From contig NZ_FOVZ01000004.1 of assembly GCF_900115295.1 (NCBI RefSeq), positions 124,001-188,000 on the forward strand: DNA of 64,000 nt. Reading direction: 5' to 3'. The stretch is from Sphingomonas sp. OK281. GTDB taxonomy: Bacteria > Pseudomonadota > Alphaproteobacteria > Sphingomonadales > Sphingomonadaceae. The notes beneath the pieces were generated by a model, which searched no databases, had not been told where the DNA came from, and saw only the letters and a list, made by a program, of their open reading frames with translations. Positions within the stretch are counted from its first letter, which is position 1. Each line of letters starts with the position of its first letter. Positions 7,681-15,598 of the stretch are shown piece after piece. The position numbers and the translations under genes are program-made.

Positions 7681-8238
7681 CTATGGGAGGACGGGGACTT
7701 CCGCAGCCCGCGTCTTGTTCTCCAGGCGCGATTCCTTGACGCGCTGGTTGAAGCAGCCCGATGCGCCACCGGGGCCGACCGCGGAACAGCTGCCGATCGT
7801 GTTGACGCCCGAGCCTGCGTCGAGCGTGGCCTGCGCCTTGGTCGCCCAGCTGGCATTCTCCGGCGTTACGACGAACTCCCGGAGTTCTTTCGGGACGCGG
7901 TATTGTTCCTGCGCGCTGCGACGGACGCAGACGACGATTTCCTCGCCGTTCTGGTTGGTCGGGCAGCGCTCGTTCCCGAACAAGGTCAGGACGCCGTTGA
8001 TCGGCGCGTTGCGCGAGACCTGTGGGGGCGCGACGACCGGCTTGGGCTTGGTCGTCGCGCCAGGCAATGCCGGGGCCTGGGCCGGTGCCTTAGCCGGCAG
8101 TTGCGCCAGCGTCGGCCCCTTGTTGGCACCCGAAACTGCGTTGGCGCCCGAAACTGGGTTGGCGCCCGAAACTGGCTGCGCGGTCTGTGCGACCGCGGGT
8201 CCGGCGACGAGCAAGGCCGCCGCAAAAAGCATCTTCAT
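7681..8238 (-). CDS. Secreted protein with VSGANP repeats, unknown function
   Basis: A 185-residue exported protein. The start at 8238 (MKMLFAAALLVAG) was chosen because GGGAG lies eight bases upstream; two earlier in-frame starts are less well placed. A Sec signal peptide ends near AVAQ. It is followed by three tandem copies of a VSGAN-P/A hexapeptide and a Pro/Ala-rich linker. The C-terminal half has a conserved-looking module with four Cys (ERCPT, VVCVR, GSCSAV, SGCFNQ). I know similar modules from other sphingomonad hypothetical proteins but no function. Its 3' third is duplicated just downstream. Confidence 0.75.
   Translation of the reverse strand: MKMLFAAALLVAGPAVAQTAQPVSGANPVSGANAVSGANKGPTLAQLPAKAPAQAPALPGATTKPKPVVAPPQVSRNAPINGVLTLFGNERCPTNQNGEEIVVCVRRSAQEQYRVPKELREFVVTPENASWATKAQATLDAGSGVNTIGSCSAVGPGGASGCFNQRVKESRLENKTRAAEVPVLP
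8123..8176. repeat. 18-bp tandem repeat within coding sequence
   Basis: Three units of TTGGCRCCCGAAACTGSS on the plus strand encode the hexapeptide VSGANP/A on the minus strand, in frame. Such a run can expand or contract by slippage without breaking the frame. Confidence 0.85.
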
Positions 8239-8310
8239 ACGCATCACTCCCACGCGTTCGTTCGGCTTGTTATCGTCGCTCGGCCCTGTCCGCCGATCCG
8301 ATCCGCCCGC

Positions 8311-8847
8311 CTAAATCCGTTTGGCGGTTGCGATCGCGACCTTGCAGCCGAGCCGGATCGCAGCACTCAATACCGGATAGCCCGGCGTTTCCTCGGCCCC
8401 CGCAGCAATCGCGGTCGCCTTGTGTTCGAGTTCCTCGGCCTGGAAATCCAGGATCGCTGCCGATAGCTCGGGATCGCTGGCGCCAAGCTGAACGAGCTGT
8501 TCCTCGTAATGCTTGTCGATCTCGGTCTCGACCGCGGCGGTGCACGCCATCGCCGCACGCGGGCTGATCGCCGCCGTGACCGCACCGAGCGCGAAGCCGG
8601 CGACCTTCCAGATCGGCTGAAGCACCGTCGGCCGCACGCGGCGCTCGACGATCATCTTGTCGAAGAACGCGCGGTGACGTTCTTCTTGCTGCGCCATGTG
8701 GTGGATCGAGCGCGACGCCGGATGACGATCGCCGAGCACCGCCAACTGGCCCGCATAGATGCGGATCGCGCCGTATTCTCCGGCCTGATCGACGCGGATC
8801 ATCGAATCGGTGGCGCGCTTGGCGTCGCCTGGCTTCCAGCCGCTCAT
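8311..8847 (-). CDS. coq7: Demethoxyubiquinone hydroxylase, COQ7 family
   Basis: A 178-residue di-iron enzyme for a late ring hydroxylation in ubiquinone synthesis. The iron ligands are visible as the carboxylate helix VDQAGEYGAIRIY (about residue 24), EERHRAFF (about residues 56-59), the ETEIDKHYEEQL helix and QAEELEHKA (about residues 137-142). This is the two-helix-pair signature of the COQ7/CAT5 family. The ATG overlaps the dsbB stop in ATGA, so the two are translationally coupled. Ubiquinone is the electron acceptor of DsbB, which makes the pairing sensible. Confidence 0.93.
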   Translation of the reverse strand: MSGWKPGDAKRATDSMIRVDQAGEYGAIRIYAGQLAVLGDRHPASRSIHHMAQQEERHRAFFDKMIVERRVRPTVLQPIWKVAGFALGAVTAAISPRAAMACTAAVETEIDKHYEEQLVQLGASDPELSAAILDFQAEELEHKATAIAAGAEETPGYPVLSAAIRLGCKVAIATAKRI

Positions 8848-9326
8848 CTCGTCTTCCTCATGAGTGCGAATATGGTGAACGCACCGACGAGGGAAAAGAT
8901 CGCGTTGAAGCCGGCGAGCGAAATGCCGAGGAGCTTCCACTGCGGCGAATCGCAGCGCACCATCGGCGCGTTCATGATCGCGGCGAGACGCTCGGCGGCG
9001 GTCGTGCCGGCCATCGAGACGGTCGTGGTGCAGGCGGTAAAGCCGTTCCACCAATGATATTCGACGCCGGCATGCGCCACGCCGATCAGGCCGCTGATAC
9101 CGATCAGCAAACCGGCGATGATGACCAGCGTGGCGCGTAGCGAGCGCCCCGGGACCAGGAACGTCGCGCCGGCGACCAGCACCGCAGCGTAATGCGGCCA
9201 GCGCTGCCAGTGGCACATCTCGCACGGATACAGTCCGCCGAGATATTGCGAGCCGAGCGCGCCGAGCAGCAGGAATGCCGGCAGCAGCAACGCGATGGCG
9301 CGTGCGATCTCTTCGTTCTTGGTCAT
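8844..9326 (-). CDS. dsbB: Disulfide bond formation protein B
   Basis: A 160-residue, four-helix inner-membrane protein that re-oxidises DsbA and passes electrons to ubiquinone. The first Cys pair is in YPCEMCHWQRWP, where the Arg is the quinone-site residue. The second periplasmic pair is in FTACTTTVS and MVRCDSPQW. I chose the ATG at 9326. A GTG at 9350 overlapping the ctpA stop (GTGA) would add eight residues and is a real alternative, because the other junctions here are 4-base overlaps. It is part of the ctpA-dsbB-coq7 run. Confidence 0.92.
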   Translation of the reverse strand: MTKNEEIARAIALLLPAFLLLGALGSQYLGGLYPCEMCHWQRWPHYAAVLVAGATFLVPGRSLRATLVIIAGLLIGISGLIGVAHAGVEYHWWNGFTACTTTVSMAGTTAAERLAAIMNAPMVRCDSPQWKLLGISLAGFNAIFSLVGAFTIFALMRKTR

Positions 9327-9346
9327 GCCAAGCCCGCGACGCACGC

Positions 9347-10732
9347 TCACTTGGTGGCTGCCTTGTTCGCGTCGGCATCAGGCTTGATCGGACGTGGCTT
9401 GGTGGCAGCCGCGACCTGCACCGGGCCACCGAGGCGCGCGACGGTCTTCAGCGCGTAATAGAGCTGGAAATCGTCGATGCCCTGTTTCTTCAACTGGTCG
9501 GGCGTCTGCGAGAAGCGCGGATCGGTCTTGGTATCCTCCTCGAGCACCGCGTTGTCGGCCTTGACCTCGTTGATCAGGTGTTTCCGGAGATCGGCCTCGC
9601 GGAACACCGGGCGCGACTTGTAGTCGGGGTCGGTGAGCTGCGGAACCTTGATGTCGGGCTCGATCCCGCCCTCCTGCACCGAGCGGCCGGACGGCGTGAA
9701 GTAGCGCGCGGTGGTCAGGCGGAGTGCGGTCTCGGGGCCGAGCTGCAACACCGTCTGGACCGAGCCCTTGCCGAAGCTGCGCTCGCCCATGATCAGCGCG
9801 CGGTGGTGATCCTGCAGCGCGCCGGCGACGATCTCGGACGCGGAGGCGGTGCCGGGATCGGTGAGGACGACGACCGGCAGGCCGTGCGCGTCGTCGCCGG
9901 GCTTGGCGTAATAGCGCTCGATATCGGTCTTCTCGCGGCCGCGCTGCGAGACGATCTCGCCGTGATCGAGGAAGGCGTCGCTGACCTCGATCGCCTGAGT
10001 CAGAAGGCCGCCGCCATTTTCGCGGAGGTCGACGACATAGCCGAGCGGGCGATGGCCGAGCGACTTGTCGATGCTCATGATCGCCGCGCGCGTGTCGGCG
10101 CCGGTGTGCTCGCTGAACGTGTTGATGTTGATGTAGCCGACGTCGCCGCGGACTTCCCACTTTACCGGCTTCTGGACGATGATCTCGCGCATCATCGTCA
10201 CGTCGAGCGGCTTGTCGCGGCCCGGACGGACGAGGCCCAATGTGATCTTGCTGCCGGGCTTGCCGCGCATCTTGCCGACCGCCTCGTCGAGCGAATCGCC
10301 GTAGATCAACTTGCCGTCGATATGCGTGATGTAGTCGCCGGACTTTACGCCCGCGCGGGCGGCGGGGGAGTCCTCCTGCGGGGCGACGACCTTGATCGCG
10401 CCGTCCTCCATCTGCACCGTCAGGCCGAGGCCGCCGTAATTGCCTTCGGTCATGATCCGGAGGTTTTCGTAGTCGAGCGCGTCGACATAGCTGGAGTGCG
10501 GATCGAGGCTGGCGAGCATGCCCTGGATCGCGCCCTTGATCAGCGTCTTGTCATCGACCTTGTCGACGTAATCCGCCTTCACGCGGTTGAAGACGTCGAG
10601 GAACTGGTCGAACTCGCGGTAGGTGTCGGTGTCGACCGCGGCCATCGCGGAGGTGGCGAGCGGGATCAGTGTCAACGCGCCGACGATCGCGGTCGCGGCA
10701 AGCAACGGGGTACGCAGTATAGGACGAGGCAT
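9347..10732 (-). CDS. ctpA: Carboxy-terminal processing protease (S41)
   Basis: A 461-residue periplasmic tail-specific protease. Order: signal peptide (residues 1-31, ending SAMA), helical N-terminal region, a PDZ domain (about residues 85-170, with the carboxylate-binding segment YGGLGLTV), then the S41 catalytic core. The Ser/Lys dyad is placed at Ser297 in GTASASEI and Lys322 in SFGKGSVQT, 25 residues apart as expected. It degrades or trims envelope proteins and often controls peptidoglycan hydrolases, which fits its place directly downstream of the EnvC-like gene. The 290-base gap between them contains a palindromic repeat. Confidence 0.94.
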   Translation of the reverse strand: MPRPILRTPLLAATAIVGALTLIPLATSAMAAVDTDTYREFDQFLDVFNRVKADYVDKVDDKTLIKGAIQGMLASLDPHSSYVDALDYENLRIMTEGNYGGLGLTVQMEDGAIKVVAPQEDSPAARAGVKSGDYITHIDGKLIYGDSLDEAVGKMRGKPGSKITLGLVRPGRDKPLDVTMMREIIVQKPVKWEVRGDVGYININTFSEHTGADTRAAIMSIDKSLGHRPLGYVVDLRENGGGLLTQAIEVSDAFLDHGEIVSQRGREKTDIERYYAKPGDDAHGLPVVVLTDPGTASASEIVAGALQDHHRALIMGERSFGKGSVQTVLQLGPETALRLTTARYFTPSGRSVQEGGIEPDIKVPQLTDPDYKSRPVFREADLRKHLINEVKADNAVLEEDTKTDPRFSQTPDQLKKQGIDDFQLYYALKTVARLGGPVQVAAATKPRPIKPDADANKAATK

Positions 10733-10868
10733 CGATGGTCCTGCAACCTGAGAAAAGACGTGTCGTACGGTCGTGATGGCGTAGCGTAGCGGAACGCCGG
10801 CGGCAACGCGCGCGCGGAGTGAAGGCGCGTGGGGGTTAATGGGGGCTGACTGGCGGGGCGCGCTTTCC

Positions 10869-10993
10869 GATCCTCCCCCGCCAGGGGGAGGTGGCTGGCG
10901 CATGCCAGACGGAGGGGGAGGAAAGGGAAACCTCTGTTCCGTGTCCTCCCCCTCCGTCACCTTCGGCGACACCTCCCCCTTGCGGGGGAGGAT
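10869..10993. repeat. Palindromic repeat, family C copy 1
   Basis: Arms GATCCTCCCCCGCCAGGGGG and the matching CCCCCTTGCGGGGGAGGATC enclose a second pair, GACGGAGGGGGAGG and CCTCCCCCTCCGTC. It lies in the envC-ctpA gap. Copy 2, shorter, is at 27238-27290. Confidence 0.8.
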
Positions 10994-11022
10994 CAAAAGA
11001 CGCCGCCCATCCTATCAGTCGA

Positions 11023-12195
11023 TCAGCGCGATCCTATCAACGCAGCGACATCGACCGGGCGCCCCTGGCGGCGGAGTTCGACGGTGATGCGCGGGTCTTC
11101 GCGGGGGGCGGCGCCGAGCGGGGCACCCATCGCGACGTGGTCTCCGGGTTTGGCGTCAGTGGCCGCGAGGCCGGTAACGAGGCTGGTCCAGCCGTCGGCG
11201 TGGTCGATGATGATGATGACACCGTAGTCGCGGAAGCGACGCGCGTAACGGATCGTGCCGGCGGCGGGTGCGATGACGCGCGCGCGCGGGGCGGTGGCGA
11301 AGGTGAGGCCGCGCGACCGGACGCCTGAGGCCGAAACCTCGTCGAAGCCGGTGACGAGCTGGCCCGCTACCGGGGTGCGGTACACGCCACTTGGGGGTGC
11401 CGGGCGTGTGGTGCCGGGCGCGATCGGGCGTGGGATCGGGCCGGCGAGCCCAATCAGGCTGGCGGCGGTTGCCTTGGCGTTGGTGGTGGCGGCCATGCCG
11501 TCGACCAGATCGCGCGCGCGTTCGCCGAGCGCCAGCGCGCGATCGGACTCGCTGAGTGCTCCGCGGCCAAGCGTCTGGCTACGCTGGCGGTGGCGGGCTT
11601 CGAGGGTGGCCAGCGCGATGCGATCGTTCTCCAGTTGCGCGCGACCGTCGGAGAGCGCCTTGGCGGCGAGCGTGGCGCTGGCTTGCAGGCGACGGGTCTC
11701 GGCGAGTTCGACGCGGACGGCTTCGGTGCGCTGGCGAACCACGGGAAGCGCGCTGCCTAGTACCGCGCGGACATGGACGAGGTCGTCGACCGATCCCGGC
11801 TGCGCGACCGCGACGATCGTCGGGCGGCGGGCCAGCGACTCCAGCGCCGCGAGCAACCGGGCGACCGGGGCTTGTGCGCGGCCGAGCTTGGCGCGTTGAT
11901 CGGACAGCAGGCGCTCGACTAGCGTTACGCGCGCGCTTGCGGTGGCTAGGTTCGCTTCGGCGGCGGTAACGCGCGCAGCGAGCGCCTCCTCTTCACGGCG
12001 CGCCTTGTCGGCGGCGTTGCGTTCCTGGGTAGCAGCGGCGGCGAGCTTGGCGGCACGCGCGGCGGCGATCGCGGCGTCACGTTTGGCCGCGACCAGGCGT
12101 TGCTGCTCGGTCGCCAGTTCGGGCGCGTCAGTCTGCGCGGTTACGCTCGCCGCCGCGAACAGCGCCGCGATCGCGAGAACGCCCCCTACCCTCAT
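11023..12195 (-). CDS. EnvC-like murein hydrolase activator (M23 domain)
   Basis: A 390-residue exported protein: signal peptide (residues 1-20, ending VTAQ), a long Ala/Arg/Glu-rich coiled coil (about residues 22-235), then a degenerate LytM/M23 domain (about residues 270-390). The zinc-ligand positions of active M23 peptidases are altered: in place of HxH only DHADGWTSLV is seen, and the first motif is SRGLTFAT. It is therefore probably a catalytically dead activator of amidases, as in EnvC. AGGG precedes the ATG, which lies three bases from the rlmH stop. In a division-linked role it would work with periplasmic amidases not encoded here. Confidence 0.88.
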   Translation of the reverse strand: MRVGGVLAIAALFAAASVTAQTDAPELATEQQRLVAAKRDAAIAAARAAKLAAAATQERNAADKARREEEALAARVTAAEANLATASARVTLVERLLSDQRAKLGRAQAPVARLLAALESLARRPTIVAVAQPGSVDDLVHVRAVLGSALPVVRQRTEAVRVELAETRRLQASATLAAKALSDGRAQLENDRIALATLEARHRQRSQTLGRGALSESDRALALGERARDLVDGMAATTNAKATAASLIGLAGPIPRPIAPGTTRPAPPSGVYRTPVAGQLVTGFDEVSASGVRSRGLTFATAPRARVIAPAAGTIRYARRFRDYGVIIIIDHADGWTSLVTGLAATDAKPGDHVAMGAPLGAAPREDPRITVELRRQGRPVDVAALIGSR

Positions 12196-12198
12196 GCA

Positions 12199-12621
12199 TC
12201 ACCCTTCGCGGTGATAGGGGTGGTTGGCAAGGATGCTGGTCGCGCGGAAGAGCTGCTCGGCGAGCATCGCCCGCGCCAGCAGATGCGGCCATGTCGCACG
12301 GCCGAACGAGAACAGCAGATCCGCCTCGTCGCGCGCCGAATCATCGAAGCCGTCGGCGGCGCCGATCATGAACCGCGCCTCGCGCACGCCGTCGTCCCGC
12401 CATCGCTCGAGCTTTTGCGCGAACTGCGTCGACGACAGCGTCTCGCCCTTCTCGTCGAGCAGGATACGCTTGGTCTGCTCGCCGACGAGCGGGATCTTGC
12501 CGCCGGTGTCGGGGAGCTCGCTGACCTTGGTCGGCCAGGCGATCCGCTTGAGATAGCGGTCGACGAGCTCGGCCTCGGGCGAGCGCCCGATCCGACCGCG
12601 GGCGACGATGTGGAGCAGCAC
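12199..12621 (-). CDS. rlmH: 23S rRNA (pseudouridine1915-N3)-methyltransferase
   Basis: A 140-residue SPOUT methyltransferase of standard length that methylates pseudouridine 1915 in helix 69 of assembled 70S ribosomes. Visible family features are LLDEKGETLSSTQFAQKL, the FMIGAADGF glycine loop that forms part of the trefoil-knot SAM site, and the C-terminal HPYHR typical of RlmH. It is located between rsfS and envC, the common rsfS-rlmH order in alphaproteobacteria. Confidence 0.96.
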   Translation of the reverse strand: MLLHIVARGRIGRSPEAELVDRYLKRIAWPTKVSELPDTGGKIPLVGEQTKRILLDEKGETLSSTQFAQKLERWRDDGVREARFMIGAADGFDDSARDEADLLFSFGRATWPHLLARAMLAEQLFRATSILANHPYHREG

Positions 12622-12639
12622 CGCCGCCTCTAGGTCGGT

Positions 12640-13047
12640 TTAGTCTTCGTCGGTGAAGGTCGGCACGGGCGGCGGCGCCGGTGCGTCGCCGAATGCCCAC
12701 ATCCGCTCGAGATTGTAGAAGCTGCGGACTTCGGGGCGGAACAGGTGGACGATGACGTCGGTCGCGTCGATCAGCACCCAGTCGGCGGTCGGCAGGCCTT
12801 CGATCTTCACCGGGCGCTTGAACTCGGCCTTGATCCGCTCGGCCAGCTTCTGCGCCATCGAGGCGACCTGGCGGGTCGAACGACCGCTGGCGATCACCAT
12901 GTAATCGGCGATGCTGGTCTTGCCCGCGAGCGGGATCGAGATGGTCTCGACCGCCTGGTCGTCGTCGAGCGACGCGAGGATCAGGCGATGCAGCGCCTCA
13001 ACCTCTTCGGGGTCGGTCGCGCGAGGGGCAGTAGGGGAAGTGGCCAA
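12640..13047 (-). CDS. rsfS: Ribosomal silencing factor RsfS
   Basis: A 135-residue Iojap/DUF143 protein that binds L14 and blocks 30S-50S joining when nutrients are short. Signatures: DKTSIADYMVI-type strand (here KTSIADYMVIASGRS), KIEGLPTADWVLIDATDVIVHLF and the RSFYNLERMW tail. The initiation codon is TTG at 13047, with GGAG seven bases upstream; no ATG is available near the N-terminus. A Pro/Thr-rich N-terminal extension and a proline-rich C-terminal tail are typical of sphingomonad copies. Confidence 0.95.
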   Translation of the reverse strand: MATSPTAPRATDPEEVEALHRLILASLDDDQAVETISIPLAGKTSIADYMVIASGRSTRQVASMAQKLAERIKAEFKRPVKIEGLPTADWVLIDATDVIVHLFRPEVRSFYNLERMWAFGDAPAPPPVPTFTDED

Positions 13048-13068
13048 GTCAGCTCCTGGGTAAGGGTA

Positions 13069-13692
13069 TCAATCCGGCAACGTGCCGGAACGGTCGGGCG
13101 GCCCAGCAACGTGCCGGAACCAGTCTGGATTCACGGCGCGCAGGCCGGTTGCGGAGGTCGGGTCGGGTCGGAAGCGCAACAGCACGAGGGCCGGCAATCT
13201 CCACGTCGTCCAGCTCTTCGCATGGTCTGTGCGCCGTTGGAAGCGCCGCAGCCAACCCATCGCGGGGGCCGCGAGGGCGCGCCCGTCATATCCCGGACGC
13301 GCGATTACCGCAATCGGAACCTCGCGGACGATCTGGCGCCAGTTCTTCCAGCGGTGGAAGTCCGCGAGATTGTCCGCGCCCATCAGCCAGATGAAGCGAA
13401 TTTTCGGGTACCGCCGCTTGAGCTTGCGGATCGTATCGAGCGTGTAGCGGGTGTGCAGCCGCGCCTCGATATCGGTCGCGCGGATCGGCGCGCGGCGGGC
13501 CATTTTTCGCGCCGAGGCAAGGCGGGCGGGAAGCGGCGCCATGTCGTTCGCGGCATCCTTGAGCGGGTTGCCAGGGGATACCAGCCACCACGCCTCGTCG
13601 AGCACGAGGGCATCGATCGCCGCGAGCGTGATGCCGCGGTGGCCGCGGTGCGCGGGATTGAACGACCCGCCGAGAATGCCGACGTGGGTCAT
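13069..13692 (-). CDS. nadD: Nicotinate-nucleotide adenylyltransferase
   Basis: A 207-residue enzyme forming deamido-NAD from nicotinate mononucleotide and ATP. The nucleotidyltransferase signature GGSFNPAHRGH is at residues 8-18, and a variant of the C-terminal ISSTxIR loop appears as TSATGLRA. IWLMGADNLADFHRW is a typical core segment. The ATG overlaps the TGA of the toxin gene upstream (ATGA), an arrangement created by the TA module between proA and nadD. Confidence 0.95.
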   Translation of the reverse strand: MTHVGILGGSFNPAHRGHRGITLAAIDALVLDEAWWLVSPGNPLKDAANDMAPLPARLASARKMARRAPIRATDIEARLHTRYTLDTIRKLKRRYPKIRFIWLMGADNLADFHRWKNWRQIVREVPIAVIARPGYDGRALAAPAMGWLRRFQRRTDHAKSWTTWRLPALVLLRFRPDPTSATGLRAVNPDWFRHVAGPPDRSGTLPD

Positions 13693-13976
13693 AGGAACTG
13701 CTGTCGGTCACGCGCGACGTGAATGACGCGGACAATGAACAGGTCACCGTCCGCCAACCGATAGAGCAAGATGTAAGGCGTACCTGCGACGCGCCATTTA
13801 CGCAGTCGGGTATTTGGCACCGCCGGCCCCGCGCCCGGGTAATCCAACAGAAATCTGGCTGCGTTTACCGCTGAGGTGCCAACCCGGCTCGCGGTATTCG
13901 GATCAATCTTGTCGAATTCGTCATCGATTATCGCAAGATCGGCCTGCGCGTCGCGCGACCATCTCACGCCCCTCAT
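13689..13976 (-). CDS. RelE/ParE-family toxin
   Basis: A 95-residue basic protein with the ParE/RelE fold pattern: an N-terminal RWSRDAQADL helix start, IIDDEFDKIDPNTASR, and the core strands LRKWRVAGTPYILLYRLADGDLF and IVRVIHVARDRQQF. ParE-type toxins poison gyrase; RelE-type toxins cleave mRNA on the ribosome. The sequence alone does not decide which. Both ends overlap neighbours by four bases: the start lies in the antitoxin stop and the stop in the nadD start. Confidence 0.85.
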   Translation of the reverse strand: MRGVRWSRDAQADLAIIDDEFDKIDPNTASRVGTSAVNAARFLLDYPGAGPAVPNTRLRKWRVAGTPYILLYRLADGDLFIVRVIHVARDRQQFL

Positions 13977-14227
13977 GCAGCGTTGGCGGTCTTATGCCGT
14001 TGCGCAAACCAGGCTTCCATTTCCTCCTGCGTGAGATAATCGCCCCGCGCGATCGAATCCTCGCCGGCCTGGATGAAGTCCAGAAATTCGAGTTCCTCAT
14101 CGACGCGACGCGCGATCGCTTCGGCGGCGATGGTACTAGCGTCGACGCCGCGGCGCTGCGCCAATGTCGCGAGTTTGTCGGCAACGCCGGGCTCGATCGC
14201 GATCATCAAGGTCGATGCGTTCGTCAT
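13973..14227 (-). CDS. Antitoxin of the RelE/ParE module
   Basis: An 84-residue protein with an N-terminal ribbon-helix-helix-like segment (STLMIAIEPGVADKLATLAQ, then RRGVDASTIAAEAIARRVDEE) and an acidic C-terminal half (EFLDFIQAGEDSIARGDYLTQEEM) that would wrap the toxin. The C-terminal motif of a short helix followed by 'LTQEEM..WF' is common in CopG/RHH antitoxins of this class. It lies 32 bases from proA and overlaps the toxin gene by four bases. It probably autoregulates, but no operator is obvious in the short gap. Confidence 0.82.
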   Translation of the reverse strand: MTNASTLMIAIEPGVADKLATLAQRRGVDASTIAAEAIARRVDEELEFLDFIQAGEDSIARGDYLTQEEMEAWFAQRHKTANAA

Positions 14228-14258
14228 GTCGCGAACATGCGCTTTCCACCTCTTACAA

Positions 14259-15521
14259 TCAACCGCGCACCTGGCCGGTGCCGCGGCCGATCCATTTGTA
14301 GGTGGTGAGGCCCTCGAGCGCGACCGGGCCGCGGGCGTGGAGGCGGCCGGTGGCGATGCCGATCTCCGCGCCGAGGCCGAATTCGCCGCCATCGGCGAAC
14401 TGGGTGGAGGCGTTCCAGAGGACGATCGCGCTGTCGACCGCGGTGAGGAAGCGCTCGGCGACGGTCGCATCGTCCGTGACGATCGCGTCGGTGTGGTGCG
14501 AGCCGTGGCGCGCGATGTGTGCGACCGCGCCGTCCAGCCCGTCGACGATCGCGACCGAGGCGATCGCATCGAGATATTCGGTATCCCAGTCCGCGGGATC
14601 GGCGGCCCCGATCTCCGCAACGAGGGCGCGTGCGCGTGCGTCGCCGCGCACCTCGCATCCCGTCGCCGCGAGGCTACGGATCAAGGCGGGTGCGTCCGCG
14701 TAGTCGCGATCGATCAACAGGGTTTCCATCGAGCCGCAGACGCCGGTGCGGCGCATCTTCGCATCGACGATCACGGCTTCAGCCATCGCCGGATCGGCCG
14801 ATGCATGCACAAAGACATGATTGATACCGTCGAGATGCGCGAGGACGGGCACGCGCGCTTCGGCCTGGACCCGCGCCACGAGGCTCTTGCCGCCGCGGGG
14901 GATGATCAGGTCGATCATCCCATCCGCCTTCAGCATCGCGCCGACCGCAGCGCGATCGGTAGTCGGTACGAGTTGCACCGCGTCGACGGGCACCCCGCCC
15001 ACCTTCAATCCTGCGACCAGTGCCGCGTGGATCGCGCGGTTGCTCTTCACCGCTTCCGACCCGCCACGCAGGATCGCTGCGTTGCCGGCCATCACGCAGA
15101 GCGCGGCGGCGTCGGCAGTGACGTTGGGACGACTCTCGTAGATGATGCCGATCACGCCGATCGGCACGCGGACGCGCGAGAGCTTGAGGCCGTTCGGACG
15201 CTCGCTCGAGTCGATCACCTGCCCGACCGGATCGGCGAGCGCCGCCACGGCTGCGACGCCGTCCGCCATCGCCGCGACCCGCGCTTCGTCGAGCCGCAAC
15301 CGATCGAGCAGCGCACTCGACAGACCCGCCTCGGCCGCGCGCGTCATGTCTTCCGCGTTCGCCGCAACGATTTCAGACGATGCCGCACGGATCGACTCCG
15401 CCGCCGACGCCAGGGCCGCAGCCTTCCGCTCGGATGGCATCGCCGCGAGCACCAGCGCGGCGGAGCGCGCGCGGCGGCCCATTTCGGCAATCATTTCGGT
15501 CGGATTTTCTGCGTCGGCCAT
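14259..15521 (-). CDS. proA: Glutamate-5-semialdehyde dehydrogenase
   Basis: A 420-residue gamma-glutamyl phosphate reductase, the second step of proline synthesis. The catalytic Cys lies in [13 protein letters not shown] (about residue 245). [22 protein letters not shown] and the C-terminal [14 protein letters not shown] are family signatures. The start at 15521 gives the usual N-terminus; an in-frame TTG at 15557 would add 12 residues. It heads the minus-strand run through nadD to coq7. proB is not in the window. Confidence 0.96.
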   Translation of the reverse strand: MADAENPTEMIAEMGRRARSAALVLAAMPSERKAAALASAAESIRAASSEIVAANAEDMTRAAEAGLSSALLDRLRLDEARVAAMADGVAAVAALADPVGQVIDSSERPNGLKLSRVRVPIGVIGIIYESRPNVTADAAALCVMAGNAAILRGGSEAVKSNRAIHAALVAGLKVGGVPVDAVQLVPTTDRAAVGAMLKADGMIDLIIPRGGKSLVARVQAEARVPVLAHLDGINHVFVHASADPAMAEAVIVDAKMRRTGVCGSMETLLIDRDYADAPALIRSLAATGCEVRGDARARALVAEIGAADPADWDTEYLDAIASVAIVDGLDGAVAHIARHGSHHTDAIVTDDATVAERFLTAVDSAIVLWNASTQFADGGEFGLGAEIGIATGRLHARGPVALEGLTTYKWIGRGTGQVRG

Positions 15522-15598
15522 GGCCTGCGCGGTAGCATGCGAAGCCCCTCGCGCCAACGTCGCGAACTCGTTACGCTACCGATATCGCAGGGGGACGC

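Larger units (their letters stand above)
7047..7857. repeat. Direct tandem duplication of ~405 bp
   Basis: Two head-to-tail units, 7047-7453 and 7454-7857, are nearly identical. Both start CCCCAGGGGGAGGGTACGGGG and both end CGCCCAGCTGGCATT. Each unit holds a family-B palindromic repeat and the 3' end of the secreted-protein gene 7681-8238. Differences are a few substitutions and small indels, mostly outside the coding part, so the event is fairly recent. Confidence 0.92.
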
